This document shows positions 53,449 through 63,256 of a stretch of DNA of 64,000 bases, in pieces. The notes under the pieces are model-generated. The model saw only the letters and a program-made list of their open reading frames with translations. It searched no databases and was not told the origin of the DNA. Each line of letters begins with the position of its first letter. Position 1 is the stretch's first letter. Both the position numbers and the translations under genes were made by a program. The stretch is taken from the NCBI RefSeq assembly GCF_050699935.1, contig NZ_JBOHGB010000006.1, forward strand, positions 61,401 to 125,400, in the 5' to 3' direction. This stretch comes from Actinophytocola sp050699935 (lineage in GTDB: Bacteria; Actinomycetota; Actinomycetes; Mycobacteriales; Pseudonocardiaceae).

Positions 53449-54788
53449 ACCGATACCTTTCGCCTGTCGAGCCTGGCGACTCGGGCAGCCGCCATGGCGC
53501 CCGCACGGATCGCGCCCTCGCTGCTGGGTCGCAACATCATCCAGTCACCGGCGTAGTCCACCGACCGCACGGGGCGGGCGAGGAAACCGCGGCGCAGCGC
53601 CAAAGCGGCCGGCGTGGCCTCCGGCAGGCCGTGCCGGAAGCGGTGCACGAAGTTCGCCACGGTGGCACCGGCGAGGCCCGGCACATAGCGCTCGGCCGCA
53701 CCGGTGAGCGCCCGCACCACCTCGTCGTCCGGCGCGTCGAGCAACTCCGGGAGCGCGGCCGGCGCCGCGAGCAGGGTGAGCAGGCCACCGCCTGCCGGCG
53801 CCCGGCTCGGATGCTTGACGTGGTCGGCGAGGAGCCCGCCGAGCGCATCGTCCGGGCCCCGCTCAACGGCCGGCACGAGCAGTGCGTACAGCTGCCGGCG
53901 CGAGGTGGGCGACAGCGGCCGGTCGAGTAGGCAGCTCACCTTGAGCATCGGGGTGAAGCCGCACGCGGACAGAAACTCGCGCTCCCCCGCCGGCGCGTTC
54001 ACGTACAGCCCGGCCGCGACCGGTGCCGGCACGCACAGCACGACCGACCGGGCGGTGAGCGTCTCCCCGTCGGTGTGCACCAGCGCGGTGTCCGTGCCGG
54101 CCACCACCTCGCGGACGGCGACGCCGGTCCGCACGTCGACGTGCTCGGCCAGTCGCCGGGCGAGGGTGTCCATCCCGTCGGCGTAGGTGCGCCAGGTGGC
54201 GGCCGGGCCGGCCGCGAGCATCAGGGCCAGGAACGGGGCCGCCGCCGATCGTGCCGGATCCCAGCCGAAGAACGTCGACACGACCGGCGCGAGCTGGTAG
54301 TCGCCGACGTCCGGGTGGTACCCGGCGGCGAGCTCGGCGACGGTGGCCAGGCCGACCGGTGTGTCCTCCGGCCGGTCCGGGTCGAACAGCGCCCGGCGGC
54401 GGGCCGCACCGGCGAGCAGCCGCGCCAGGTCGAGCCGGGCGCGCGGGGACAGCCCGGCCCCGGTGAGCAGGCCGCGCGGGTCCGCGACGCCCGCGTGAGC
54501 CCGGCCGTCCCGCCACACCGCGATCGGGCCGCCGACCCGCGGGACCTCGCCGTGCGGCACACCCAGCTCTCGCAGCAGCCGCCAGGTCTGCTCGTAGCCG
54601 TGGGCCGGCACCTGCTCGGCCCCGGTGTCCACCGTGTACCCGGCATGGCGGAAGCTCGCCATCCGGCCGCCGACGTGCCCGGCGGCCTCGAGCACCGCGA
54701 CGGTCAGGCCGGTGCGGCGCAGCCGGTAGGCCAGCGACAACCCGGCCACCCCCGCACCGACGACCGCGACGTCGAGATCCGGCTCCAT
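53445..54788 (-). CDS. FAD-dependent amine-oxidase/protoporphyrinogen-oxidase-fold protein
   Basis: 447 residues. N-terminal FAD motif VAVVGAGVAGLSLAYRLRRTGLTVAVLE, then GGRMASFRHAGYTVDTGAEQVPA; C-terminal DYAGDWMMLRPSSEGAIRAG closes the FAD site. The fold covers amine oxidases, desaturases and protoporphyrinogen-type oxidases. Next to a UbiA-family gene (1-bp overlap), so oxidation or desaturation of a prenylated or cyclic intermediate is plausible. Confidence 0.85.
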   Translation of the reverse strand: MEPDLDVAVVGAGVAGLSLAYRLRRTGLTVAVLEAAGHVGGRMASFRHAGYTVDTGAEQVPAHGYEQTWRLLRELGVPHGEVPRVGGPIAVWRDGRAHAGVADPRGLLTGAGLSPRARLDLARLLAGAARRRALFDPDRPEDTPVGLATVAELAAGYHPDVGDYQLAPVVSTFFGWDPARSAAAPFLALMLAAGPAATWRTYADGMDTLARRLAEHVDVRTGVAVREVVAGTDTALVHTDGETLTARSVVLCVPAPVAAGLYVNAPAGEREFLSACGFTPMLKVSCLLDRPLSPTSRRQLYALLVPAVERGPDDALGGLLADHVKHPSRAPAGGGLLTLLAAPAALPELLDAPDDEVVRALTGAAERYVPGLAGATVANFVHRFRHGLPEATPAALALRRGFLARPVRSVDYAGDWMMLRPSSEGAIRAGAMAAARVARLDRRKVSV

Positions 54789-55717
54789 CAGTGGCCTCCC
54801 ACCAGGTTCACGGCCAGCAGCGCGACGACGGTGACGCGGTGGATCCAGATGCCGAGCCGGCGCGCGCGGAGGATGTCGCGGCGCCGGAAGCACAGCGCGT
54901 ACTGGTTGGCACGCAACAGGATCGTGGGCAGCATCGCCAGCGGGAACCACCACGGCGCACCGGCCAGCGGCGCACCGGCGATGAGCAGCAGCTCCACGAG
55001 CGACACGGCCGCGATGAATCGGGCGTTGCCCCGCGGCGTGGTGAGCACGGCGACCGTCGGGCGGCCCACCCGCCGGTCGCCGGCGATGTCGTTGGTGTTC
55101 GAGTACACCCCGAACAGGAGCGGCCCGAGCCCGAAGAGCAGCGCCTGCACCACGACGAAACCGGGCACGTCCCCGGCGAGCAGGCCGTACGGGGCGAGCA
55201 CGAGCGCCCACCCGAGCGCGGCGATGTACAGCTCCTGGAACCCGCGGTAGCTCAGCCGCAGCCCCCATGAGTACTGCGGGTACAGCACGAGCGTGACCGC
55301 GGTGAGCACCAGCGCCCAGGCCGGCCGGTGCGGCGCCGCCACGACCGCCACCGTCCACAGTAGAGCGCCGAGAACCGTTGTCACGACGGCGAAGCGCACC
55401 ACCTGCGCCTCGGTCAGCGTACCGGCCAGCAGGGGCTTGCGGAGCGCCCGCCGGGCCGGGGCGTCCGGGCCGTAGTTGACCAGGTCGCTGCCGTCCCGGT
55501 ACCCGGTCAGGTCGTCGAGCGCGACCAGCCCGGCCATCAGCAGCACCTCGCCCACTCCGAACACGACGAGCACGCCGAGCGTCTGGTCGTCCAGGCGCGC
55601 CGCGGGTGCGAGCAGCGTCCACACCAGCACGGCGCTGAGGTAGTAGTCGAACACGTCGAGCTTGGCCAGCCGCGCGTAGGCCCGCCACGTGCTCCGCGTG
55701 GTCTCGAGCGCGGTCAC
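54788..55717 (-). CDS. UbiA-superfamily membrane prenyltransferase
   Basis: 309 residues, about 8-9 membrane helices. Two Asp-rich loops: LVALDDLTGYRDG (about 66-78) and YSNTNDIAGDRRVGRPT (about 195-211), matching the two diphosphate/Mg-binding motifs of the family. GTG start overlaps the methyltransferase stop. Known members prenylate aromatics, attach phosphoribose to polyprenyl phosphate, or cyclise terpenes. No prenyl-diphosphate synthase is in the window, so the donor must come from elsewhere. Confidence 0.88.
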   Translation of the reverse strand: MTALETTRSTWRAYARLAKLDVFDYYLSAVLVWTLLAPAARLDDQTLGVLVVFGVGEVLLMAGLVALDDLTGYRDGSDLVNYGPDAPARRALRKPLLAGTLTEAQVVRFAVVTTVLGALLWTVAVVAAPHRPAWALVLTAVTLVLYPQYSWGLRLSYRGFQELYIAALGWALVLAPYGLLAGDVPGFVVVQALLFGLGPLLFGVYSNTNDIAGDRRVGRPTVAVLTTPRGNARFIAAVSLVELLLIAGAPLAGAPWWFPLAMLPTILLRANQYALCFRRRDILRARRLGIWIHRVTVVALLAVNLVGGH

Positions 55718-56406
55718 GATCGCCCCAGCGCGATCAGCGCGGCGAACGAGCGGTCGCCGCCGTAGCCCAGCTCGCGGCACTCGACCAGCTCCGCACCGGG
55801 CAGCATCGCGAGGTACTCGTCGACGGTCCGCAGCCGGGAGAACCGCCCGACCGGGACCGCGGCGTACTCGTACTCGACGAGCGTGAGGTAGCGGGTGGAC
55901 CGGGCGATCGCGCGGCACGCGGCGGCCAGCTCGTCGTCGTCGAGCACGTGCATGAGCACCCACACGCACACCGCGACGTCCACCGTGGACCGCTCGAAGG
56001 GCAGCCGCTGCACCGGACAGCGCAGGAACTCCACATTGGACGACCCGGCGCAGGCGAGGCGGGCCTCGGCCAGCATCTCCGCGGTCAGGTCGACCGCGAG
56101 CACCCGCTCCGCGCGCGCGGCGATCGTCGGCGTGAGCCGGCCGATGCCGCAGCCGATCTCCAGCGCGGAGCGGACCGGCCGGCCCAGCATCGAGGCGGCG
56201 GCCCGCAGGTGCCCGGCGACGAGTCTCCGAGTCGCCGCGGTGACGCAGTCCGCCAGCGCGTCCGGCTGGGACGCGCGCATCACCCTGGCCAGCCCCGGGC
56301 GTGCCGAGCGCCGGCGCCACTCCGCCTCGATCTCCGCCGGGCTCGGGGTGGCCCGCCTCGGCGGCGGAACCGGTTCCAGGACCGGCCTGTCCGTACGTGG
56401 CCGCAC
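55714..56406 (-). CDS. SAM-dependent methyltransferase
   Basis: 230 residues; GTG at 56406 with AAGGAGA upstream. Motif I ALEIGCGIGRLTPTIAARAERVLAVDLT (about 72-99), VAVCVWVLMHVLDDDELAAACRAIAR. Pro/Arg-rich N-terminus. Fits small-molecule methyltransferases; substrate unknown. Separated by 32 bp from the upstream aminotransferase, the only real gap in this operon. Confidence 0.88.
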   Translation of the reverse strand: MRPRTDRPVLEPVPPPRRATPSPAEIEAEWRRRSARPGLARVMRASQPDALADCVTAATRRLVAGHLRAAASMLGRPVRSALEIGCGIGRLTPTIAARAERVLAVDLTAEMLAEARLACAGSSNVEFLRCPVQRLPFERSTVDVAVCVWVLMHVLDDDELAAACRAIARSTRYLTLVEYEYAAVPVGRFSRLRTVDEYLAMLPGAELVECRELGYGGDRSFAALIALGRS

Positions 56407-56438
56407 GTGGTTCTCCTTCTCTCGGGCGGGACCTGCGT

Positions 56439-57590
56439 TCAGCGGCGCGCGAACTCCGTGACCGCGTCCGCGATGTGCTCGACCTGGGCGTCGGTCAGGT
56501 GCGGGTAGACCGGGACGGCCAGGGTGTGCGCCGCGGCGTGCTCGGCGTGCGGCCAGCGCCGGCCGGGCGGCGCGTGGCGGGCGAACGCCGGCTGGCGCGG
56601 CAGCGGCGCCGGGTAGTAGACGTGCGAGTCGATCCCCCGGCCGGCGAGGTGGTCGCGGAGCTCGTCCCGGTGCGTGGCGAGCAGCGAGTACACGTAGTAG
56701 GCGCGGCCGTCCCGGCCGTCGGGCGGGGGCACGATCCCGGGCAGCTCCGCGAACCGCGCGGTGTAGTACTCGGCGATCCGCGCCCGCCGTTCGAGCCGTG
56801 CCGCGAGGGTCGGCAGCCGGTGGAGCTGGAACGCCGCCTGGAGCTCGTCGAACCGGCTGTTGTAGCCGATGCGGTGGTGGACGAACCGGCGGGTGCCGTC
56901 CTGACCGTGGTTGCGCAGCATCCGGACGGCACGGCCGAGCTCGGGGTCCTGGGTCACCACGACGCCGCCCTCCCCCGGCATGCCGAACGTCTTGACCTGG
57001 ACGAACGAGAACAGGCCCGCGTCGCCCCACAAGCCGGCCGGGCGGCCCGCGAGCACCGCGCCCTGGGCCACCGCCGAGTCCTCGACCAGCCGCACGCCGT
57101 GGCGCGCCGCGATCTCCCGGAACCGCGGCATGTCGGCCATGACGGAGAACAGGTGCGCCGGGACGATCGCGGCCGTGCGGTCGGTGACCAACCGCTCGAC
57201 CTCGCCCGGGTCGGCCACCATCGTGTGCGGGTCGATGTCGGCGAACACCGGGGTGGCGCCGAGATTGACCACGGTCGCCGCGAGCGGCGCGCAGCCGAAC
57301 GCGGGCACCACGACCTCGACGTCCGGGCGCACGCCCATCGCGTGCAACACCATGCCGAGCGCCGCGGTCCCGCTCCCGCACGCCACGACGTCGACCGCGC
57401 TGGTGACCGCGCCGTCCCGTGCGGTCTCGACGAGCCACTCGCCGAGCAGCCGCTCGAAGCGCGCGGTGTGCTCGCCGAGGATGAACCGCTGCTCGGGCGC
57501 GAGCCCCACCTCGCGGACGACGTCGAGCAGCACCTCCCGGTCGGCGTCGAACAGGTCCGGCGGGAAGAACGGCAGCAGGCCCGCGGTCAC
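56439..57590 (-). CDS. DegT/DnrJ/EryC1-family PLP aminotransferase, copy B
   Basis: 383 residues. PLP lysine K200 in FSFVQVKTFGMPGEGGV, Asp D171 in VEDSAV, Gly-Ser-Gly-Thr phosphate site CGSGTAAL. Family members transaminate keto-sugars or inososes. Well separated in sequence from its neighbour copy A, with Q-V-K-T-F instead of the usual F-P-x-K. GTG start overlaps copy A by 4 bp, so the two are made together. Confidence 0.92.
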   Translation of the reverse strand: MTAGLLPFFPPDLFDADREVLLDVVREVGLAPEQRFILGEHTARFERLLGEWLVETARDGAVTSAVDVVACGSGTAALGMVLHAMGVRPDVEVVVPAFGCAPLAATVVNLGATPVFADIDPHTMVADPGEVERLVTDRTAAIVPAHLFSVMADMPRFREIAARHGVRLVEDSAVAQGAVLAGRPAGLWGDAGLFSFVQVKTFGMPGEGGVVVTQDPELGRAVRMLRNHGQDGTRRFVHHRIGYNSRFDELQAAFQLHRLPTLAARLERRARIAEYYTARFAELPGIVPPPDGRDGRAYYVYSLLATHRDELRDHLAGRGIDSHVYYPAPLPRQPAFARHAPPGRRWPHAEHAAAHTLAVPVYPHLTDAQVEHIADAVTEFARR

Positions 57591-58741
57591 GACGGCCGCC
57601 CGTTGTAGAAGCGGGCGATCGCGTCGCACACGGCGTCGACGCTCGCGAGGTCGAGGTCCGGGTACAGCGGCAGGGCGAGGGTGTGCCGGCACGCTCGTTC
57701 CGCGACGGGAAACTCGCCCGGCGAATGGCCGAGGTCCGCGAAACACGGCTGCAGGTGCAGCGGCACGGGATAGTAGGTTTCCGTCCCGATGCCCTCGCCG
57801 GCCAGGTAATCGGCCAGCTCGTCCCGCCGGTCCACCTCGATGACGTACACGTAGGAAACGTCGGTCGTGGGCACACCGCGAGCCGTCGAGGTGGGCAGGC
57901 GGAGTATGCCGGGAATATCTCGCAATCGCTCGGAGTATGCCTCGGCCAGCGTCGCCCTGCGTTTTATGTCGGTGTCCAGTCGAGCGAGCTTGCACAGCAG
58001 AACCGCGGCCTGGATATCGTCCATCTTGCTGTTCAGCCCGCTGATCCCGGTGGCGTTGGAAATGCCGGGAAAATTGTCGATGGTGCGGCCGAACCGGCCG
58101 TGGTGACGCAGCGCCCCGGCGGTCTCGGCCAGCCGCGGATCGTCGGTGAGCACCGCTCCCGCGTCGCCGATCGCACCCAGCGTCTTGGTCGGGAAGAACG
58201 ACAGCACGCCGGCCCGGCCGAGCAGCCCGGCGTGCACGCCGTCCCATCGCATGCCGATCGCCTCGGCGCTGTCCTCGACCACCGTCAGCGCGTGCCGCCG
58301 CGCCACCTCGGCGATGCCGGCGATGTCTGCCGGCTGGCAGAACAGGTGCACGGGCATGACGAAACCGCAGTTCGGTGTGACCGCGGCGGCCACCGCGGCC
58401 GGGTCGATGGCGTAGCTGTCCGGCTCGATGTCCGCGAACACCGGGCGGCCGCCGGCCAGCACCACCGACGACGCCGACGCGACGAAGCTGAACGCCGGCA
58501 CGATCACCCGCTCGCCTCGGCGCAGCCCGGTCGCGCGCAGCGCGAGCACGAGGGCGTCCGTGCCGCTGTTCACCGCGACCACGTGCTTCGCGCCGGTGTA
58601 GTCGGCCAGCGCGGTCTCGAACTCGGCGACCTTGTGGCCGTGCGAGTACTTTCCGCCACGAATGACGTCCGCGACCTGGCGGCTGATATCCGGCCACAAC
58701 TCCGCGAAAGTGTTGGATTGCGAGAAGAATGGGATCGTCAC
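57587..58741 (-). CDS. DegT/DnrJ/EryC1-family PLP aminotransferase, copy A
   Basis: 384 residues from GTG 58741; earlier in-frame starts would add unconserved sequence. PLP lysine K186 in SFFPTKTLGAIGDAGA, Asp D157 in VEDSAEAIG, NSGTDALVLAL phosphate site. Typical sugar or cyclitol aminotransferase. First gene of the nine-gene minus operon and divergent from the first Gfo/Idh gene, the usual partner enzyme that makes the keto group to be aminated. Confidence 0.94.
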   Translation of the reverse strand: MTIPFFSQSNTFAELWPDISRQVADVIRGGKYSHGHKVAEFETALADYTGAKHVVAVNSGTDALVLALRATGLRRGERVIVPAFSFVASASSVVLAGGRPVFADIEPDSYAIDPAAVAAAVTPNCGFVMPVHLFCQPADIAGIAEVARRHALTVVEDSAEAIGMRWDGVHAGLLGRAGVLSFFPTKTLGAIGDAGAVLTDDPRLAETAGALRHHGRFGRTIDNFPGISNATGISGLNSKMDDIQAAVLLCKLARLDTDIKRRATLAEAYSERLRDIPGILRLPTSTARGVPTTDVSYVYVIEVDRRDELADYLAGEGIGTETYYPVPLHLQPCFADLGHSPGEFPVAERACRHTLALPLYPDLDLASVDAVCDAIARFYNGRPS

Positions 58742-58976
58742 ATTTCCGGGCAACTCCGCCGCTCCCCACTTCCGCTCGTGACATCGGTCTGCATCGGTCG
58801 CATCGACTCTTAGCACGAACCGCGGGGCGCAGCGACTCCGGTTCCTGGACATCGACCGGAGAGTTCACCCTTTTTGGCGACGGTGTCGACCGCGCCTTGA
58901 CACTCTGCACCGGACGCGGAAATGTCGGCGTCCCAATGAATTCGCTGGGGCATTCGGTTAATCCGAAAGGAGGCGC
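58742..58976. promoter_or_regulatory. Divergent promoter region of the two biosynthetic operons
   Basis: 235 bp, less GC-rich than the flanking genes. Plus strand has TTGACA at 58897-58902, with only a weak -10 (AAATGT-like) 17 bp later, and a strong AAAGGAGG before the ATG at 58977. No minus-strand promoter is clear. No repeat of the catabolic-island operator was seen here. Confidence 0.5.
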
Positions 58977-59990
58977 ATGCGGTCACTCGTCATCGGCCTC
59001 GGCCGGTCCGGCGCGCACCTGCATCTGCCCGTCCTGCTCCGGCTGCGCCGCACGGCGCCCGGCCTGATCACCGACGGGCCGATCATCGGGTGCGACCCCG
59101 CCGGACCGGGCACCGCCGAGCTGACCTGGACCGCCACCGTCGAGCAGGCCGCGCGGCTGCTCGACCCCGGCCACACCGTCGCCCACGTCTGCACCCCGCC
59201 CGCTACCCGGGTGCGCATCCTCACCGAGCTCGCCGCGTGCGGCTTCCGGAACATCGTCGTCGAGAAGCCGCTGGCCGTCGACGAGGACGACCTCGCCGAG
59301 ATCCTCCGGCTGCGCCAACACCACGGGCTGCGGCTGGCCGTCGTCGCGCCGTGGCTGGCGAGCACGCTCACCCGGCGCCTGGTCCGCCTGGTCCGCGGCG
59401 GCCGGCTCGGGCCGCTGCGCTCACTGTCCGTCGTCCAGAGCAAGCCGCGGTTCCGCCGATCCCTCGCCGCCGCCTGCCATCCGACCGCGTTCGACGTCGA
59501 GCTCCCCCACTCCGTCGGTGTCGCGCTGTACCTGGCCGGCGGCGCCGAGGTGACCGCGGCGAGCTGCACCGACCTGGTCCTCGACGGTCGGCGCGCACCC
59601 CACATGGGCGGTGCCGAGGTGCGGCTGCGGCACGCGACCGGTGTCGACACCCGGCTGAGGTCGGACCTGGCCGCCCCGGTTCGGGAACGCCGCGTCACGC
59701 TGCGCTTCGAGCAGGGCACCGCCACCGGTCACTACGCGATCGGCGCCGACGACGACCATGCCCAGCTGGCGGTCTCGACCGGCGGCGGGTTCGAGCACGC
59801 CGTGCTTCCCGACGACTCGCTCGGCACCTTCCTGCTCGACGCCTACCGTGGCTTCGCCGAGCCCGGCGACGTGCGTCCGGCCGACCTCGAGCTGGCCGCC
59901 GAGGTGGTGCGGGTGCTCACCGCGGCGAAGTCGCACGCCGGTGTCGAGCGCCTCGCGACGGCCGGCCGGACGGAGCACGGTGTCCGCTGA
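58977..59990 (+). CDS. Gfo/Idh/MocA-family oxidoreductase, copy 1
   Basis: 337 residues. N-terminal NAD(P) fold LVIGLGRSGAHLHLPVLL, VAHVCTPPATR, and VEKPLAV with the conserved Lys of the family. Relatives oxidise a ring hydroxyl of inositol or a sugar. The usual downstream catalytic Asp-x-x-His lies in FDVELPHSVGVAL. First gene of the plus operon; expected to make the ketone for one of the DegT aminotransferases. Confidence 0.9.
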   Translation: MRSLVIGLGRSGAHLHLPVLLRLRRTAPGLITDGPIIGCDPAGPGTAELTWTATVEQAARLLDPGHTVAHVCTPPATRVRILTELAACGFRNIVVEKPLAVDEDDLAEILRLRQHHGLRLAVVAPWLASTLTRRLVRLVRGGRLGPLRSLSVVQSKPRFRRSLAAACHPTAFDVELPHSVGVALYLAGGAEVTAASCTDLVLDGRRAPHMGGAEVRLRHATGVDTRLRSDLAAPVRERRVTLRFEQGTATGHYAIGADDDHAQLAVSTGGGFEHAVLPDDSLGTFLLDAYRGFAEPGDVRPADLELAAEVVRVLTAAKSHAGVERLATAGRTEHGVR

Positions 59991-60843
59991 GCCGACCCCG
60001 GTGATCACGTTCGCCGGCATCGGCGACGAGGCCGGCTCCCGCCTGAGCGACCAGCTGGCCGCACTGTCCACATTGGGCTGGCCCGCGATCGAGCTGCGGA
60101 CCGTCGACGGAATCGCGGTGGCCGACCTGAGCGAGGAGGCCTTCCGCCGGGTCGCCGACGCGGTCGCCGCCGCCGGCCTGTCTGTGGTGTGTGTCGACTC
60201 CCGCATCGGCAACTGGGCGCGGACGATCACCGACTCGTTCGAGACGGACGTCGCCGAGCTGCGTGTCCTGCTGCGCCGGTGCACGCTGCTGGGCTGCCGG
60301 TACGTGCGGATCATGTCGTACCCGAACGCCGGGCTCGGCGAGCGCGACTGGCGGCGCCGGGTGGTCGAACGGATCCGGCGGCTGGCCGACCGGGCTGAGC
60401 TGGCCGAGGTGGTCCTGCTGCACGAGAACTGCGCGGGCTGGGCGGGAGCCAGCGCCGAACGCGCGCTCGACCTGCTCGACGCCGTGGCGAGCCCGGCGCT
60501 GGGGCTGCTGTTCGACACCGGCAACGGGGTCGCGCACGGCTACTCGGCTCTCGACCTGCTCACCGCCGTCGTCGAGCACGTCGTTCACGTGCACGTGAAG
60601 GACGCGACGGGCGGGGAGGGCCGCACGGTCTACACGCTGCCCGGCGAGGGCGACGCACGCGTGGCCGACTGCCTGCGCCTGCTGCTGGACCATGGCTACC
60701 GCGGCTCGGTGTCGATCGAGCCGCACCTCGCCACCGTGCCGCATCAGGGGCGGGTCGTGGGCGGTCCCGGCCCGTTCGTCGCCGCCGGCCGCGCTCTGTC
60801 CACACTGGTCCACGACGAGGTCCTCGCGGGGCGCATCCGATGA
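59980..60843 (+). CDS. IolE/sugar-phosphate-isomerase-like TIM barrel
   Basis: 287 residues from GTG 59980, overlapping the previous gene by 11 bp. AP-endonuclease-2-type fold: TFAGIGDEAGSRLSDQ, IELRTVDG, HENCAGW, FDTGNG, HVHVKDA and SIEPHL supply the expected metal-binding Glu, His and Asp residues. Relatives include inosose dehydratase and ketose 3-epimerases. In this setting it probably epimerises or dehydrates a keto-sugar or inosose. Confidence 0.88.
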   Translation: MSAEPTPVITFAGIGDEAGSRLSDQLAALSTLGWPAIELRTVDGIAVADLSEEAFRRVADAVAAAGLSVVCVDSRIGNWARTITDSFETDVAELRVLLRRCTLLGCRYVRIMSYPNAGLGERDWRRRVVERIRRLADRAELAEVVLLHENCAGWAGASAERALDLLDAVASPALGLLFDTGNGVAHGYSALDLLTAVVEHVVHVHVKDATGGEGRTVYTLPGEGDARVADCLRLLLDHGYRGSVSIEPHLATVPHQGRVVGGPGPFVAAGRALSTLVHDEVLAGRIR

Positions 60844-62138
60844 GCGACGCACGCGTCCCGCTGCTCGACCACGAGCGAGACCTGCTGCTGCACCTGCTCG
60901 AGCTGCCCACCGTCAACCCACTGGAAGACGGCCCGCCGGCCCAGCTGTGGTCGGCCCAGCGCCGCTACGCGCACGCGGCCGCCCGGCTCGGCATGGCGAT
61001 CATCCACCACGGCCCGGCGAGTGCGGAATGGGCCTGCCGGGACGACGTCCCGCTCGCCGTGCGCCACGCCGCGGCCGAGCGGCCGGACTTCCTCGACGCA
61101 CAGCCGAGCCTGGTCCTGCGGCTCGGGCCGCGACTGCCGGCCCGCTCGACGGTCATGTTCAACGTCCACCTCGACACGGTGGCCGGTGTCGAGCCGGTCG
61201 CGTTCGACGGCCGCCGGTTCACCGGCCGCGGCGCCATCGACGCGAAGGGACCCGCGGTCGCGCTGCTGGCCGGCATCCGCGCCGCCGTCGCCGCGGAACC
61301 GGCGATCGGCCGCGACGTCGGCGTGCTGGTCCAGGCCGTGTCCGGCGAGGAAGGCGGGGCGATGGGCACGATCGGCACCAGGCCACTGGTCGAGGCGGGT
61401 CACTACGGGCGGCTCAACGTGTTCTGCGAACCGACCGGCCTGCGCTACCTCACCCGTGCCACGGCCGCGATGACCGCCTGCGTCCGGGTGCGAGGCGCCG
61501 ACGCCGTCGACGACCGGCCGGAAGCCGGCCACAACGCGACCGTCCTCCTGGGATTCCTGGCGCAGCACCTCGCGCTGGCGCTGGCGGGCACCGGTGGCGA
61601 GGACCGGCTCTGCGTGGCCGGGCTGCACACCGGGCTCATGCACAACCGCGTCTACGGCAGCGGGGCGTTGCTGCTGAACCTGGCGTATCCCACCACCGCG
61701 GCCGGCGAGAGCCTGGAGTCGGCGGTGCACGCGGCCCTGCGGGCGGGCATCGCGGCCTTCGCGGAGCGGTTCGGGGCCGTCGAGGCGTTCGCGCGCACCG
61801 CGGCGGACGCCCCCGCGGTGACCACGCTCGAATGGCACAAGCGCGGCCTGCCGGCACTGCACGGCGCCGACCCCTGGTGCGTCCGGTTGCTCGACCGCGC
61901 CGGCATCGTGCCATGGCCAGCCGACGAACCGGCCTTCACCTGCGACGCAATCTGGCTGCACGGCCGGCCCGACGTGTCCACGGTGGTCCTCGGGCCGGGC
62001 TCGCTAGCCGCCAACAACGCGCATGCCGTGGGCGAGTACGCCGGGCTGGCGGAGCTGGAGCGGTTCGCCGACGCGGTCGCCGGCGTCCTCCGGTGTTTCG
62101 CCGAGGACCGGACGGTACAAGGAAAAGGAGCACGATGA
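60840..62138 (+). CDS. M20-family metallopeptidase/deacylase
   Basis: 432 residues. Di-zinc set visible: NVHLDTV (His and Asp), GRGAIDAKGP (bridging Asp), SGEEGG (Glu-Glu), CEPTGL and the late His in NNAHAVGEYA. Cuts amide bonds such as N-acetyl or N-acyl groups from small molecules. Here it may remove an N-acyl protecting group or release an amino acid. ATGA overlaps on both sides in the plus operon. Confidence 0.9.
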   Translation: MSDARVPLLDHERDLLLHLLELPTVNPLEDGPPAQLWSAQRRYAHAAARLGMAIIHHGPASAEWACRDDVPLAVRHAAAERPDFLDAQPSLVLRLGPRLPARSTVMFNVHLDTVAGVEPVAFDGRRFTGRGAIDAKGPAVALLAGIRAAVAAEPAIGRDVGVLVQAVSGEEGGAMGTIGTRPLVEAGHYGRLNVFCEPTGLRYLTRATAAMTACVRVRGADAVDDRPEAGHNATVLLGFLAQHLALALAGTGGEDRLCVAGLHTGLMHNRVYGSGALLLNLAYPTTAAGESLESAVHAALRAGIAAFAERFGAVEAFARTAADAPAVTTLEWHKRGLPALHGADPWCVRLLDRAGIVPWPADEPAFTCDAIWLHGRPDVSTVVLGPGSLAANNAHAVGEYAGLAELERFADAVAGVLRCFAEDRTVQGKGAR

Positions 62139-63256
62139 CGGCGTCGATCACGCCCGCCACGACGATCCGGGTCGCGTACGAGAACCTGCTCGACCTCACC
62201 ACCGCGGTGTTCGCCGGCCACGGCCTGCCCGAACCACGGGCCGCCGCCGCGGCCGCGGCGCTGTGCCACGGCGATCTCACCGGGGTTGGCTCGCACGGCC
62301 TTGCCAACCTGACCCGCCTGTACCTTCCACTCCTCGAGGAGTCCAGAGTGGACCCCGCGGCCGAGCCCGAGATCACCCGGGACCTCGGGCCGTGCGTGGT
62401 GGTCGACGCGCACCGGGCGCTCGGCCTGTGGGCGGCCGGCGTCGCCATGGACCTCGCCGTCGAGCGGGCGCGGGCCCACGGCATCGGGTTGGCCAGCGTC
62501 CGGCTCCTCACGCACATCGGGTGCGCCGGCTACCACGCCGCGCGCGCCGCGCACCACGGCACCGTCGGGCTGGTGGCCTCGAACTGCGGCGGCCAGCGCA
62601 TCGCGCGTCCGCCGGGCGGGCGGCTGGCCATGCTCGGCACGAACCCGCTCAGCGTCGCGGCTCCGGTGCCTGGAGGCCCACCCTTCGTGCTGGACATGAG
62701 CACGACCGTGGTGCCGACCGGGCGGGTGCGCGAGGCGGCCCGCGCCGGCCGTGAGGTGCCACCCGGCTGGCTCGCCGCCGACGACGGGAGCCCGGTCACC
62801 GATCCGGCCACCTTCGACCGGGGTGAGGCACACCTGCGCTGGCTCGGCGGCGCACCGGAAACGGGTGCGTACAAGGGATTCGGGCTCGGGGTCACAGTCG
62901 AGGTCCTCGCCGCGCTGCTGTCCGGTGCCGGCTTCGGACCGGCCCGCGAGGCCCTGCTCGGCGACGGACGGCCGTCGGGCCGCGACGACGACATCGGGCT
63001 GTTCATGCTCGCGATCGACCCCGGCCTGCTGCGGCCGGACGGTGGGTTCCAGCGCGACGCCGACGAGCTGTTCAGCACGTTGCTCGCCTGTCCGTCCACT
63101 GAGGACGGCCGACCGGTGCGCTACCCCGGCTGGCCCGAGGCCGAGCGCGCGCGGCGGTACCACCGTGACGGGGTTCCCCTGTCCGGCGCGCTGTTCGACG
63201 AGCTGTGCGCGGTGGCCGGTGCCGCCGGCCTGCCCGCACTAGAGGAGGTCGCATGA
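62135..63256 (+). CDS. LDH2/malate-dehydrogenase-family oxidoreductase
   Basis: 373 residues; AAGGAGCACG before the ATG. Seen: HGDLTGVGSHGLANLTRLYLP (catalytic His region), SNCGGQRIARPPGGRLAMLGTNPLSVAAP, LDMSTTVV and GAYKGFGLGV. The family reduces 2-oxo acids, ureidoglycolate or cyclic imines with NAD(P)H. Part of the plus operon, making a hydroxy- or imino-acid step likely. Confidence 0.9.
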   Translation: MTASITPATTIRVAYENLLDLTTAVFAGHGLPEPRAAAAAAALCHGDLTGVGSHGLANLTRLYLPLLEESRVDPAAEPEITRDLGPCVVVDAHRALGLWAAGVAMDLAVERARAHGIGLASVRLLTHIGCAGYHAARAAHHGTVGLVASNCGGQRIARPPGGRLAMLGTNPLSVAAPVPGGPPFVLDMSTTVVPTGRVREAARAGREVPPGWLAADDGSPVTDPATFDRGEAHLRWLGGAPETGAYKGFGLGVTVEVLAALLSGAGFGPAREALLGDGRPSGRDDDIGLFMLAIDPGLLRPDGGFQRDADELFSTLLACPSTEDGRPVRYPGWPEAERARRYHRDGVPLSGALFDELCAVAGAAGLPALEEVA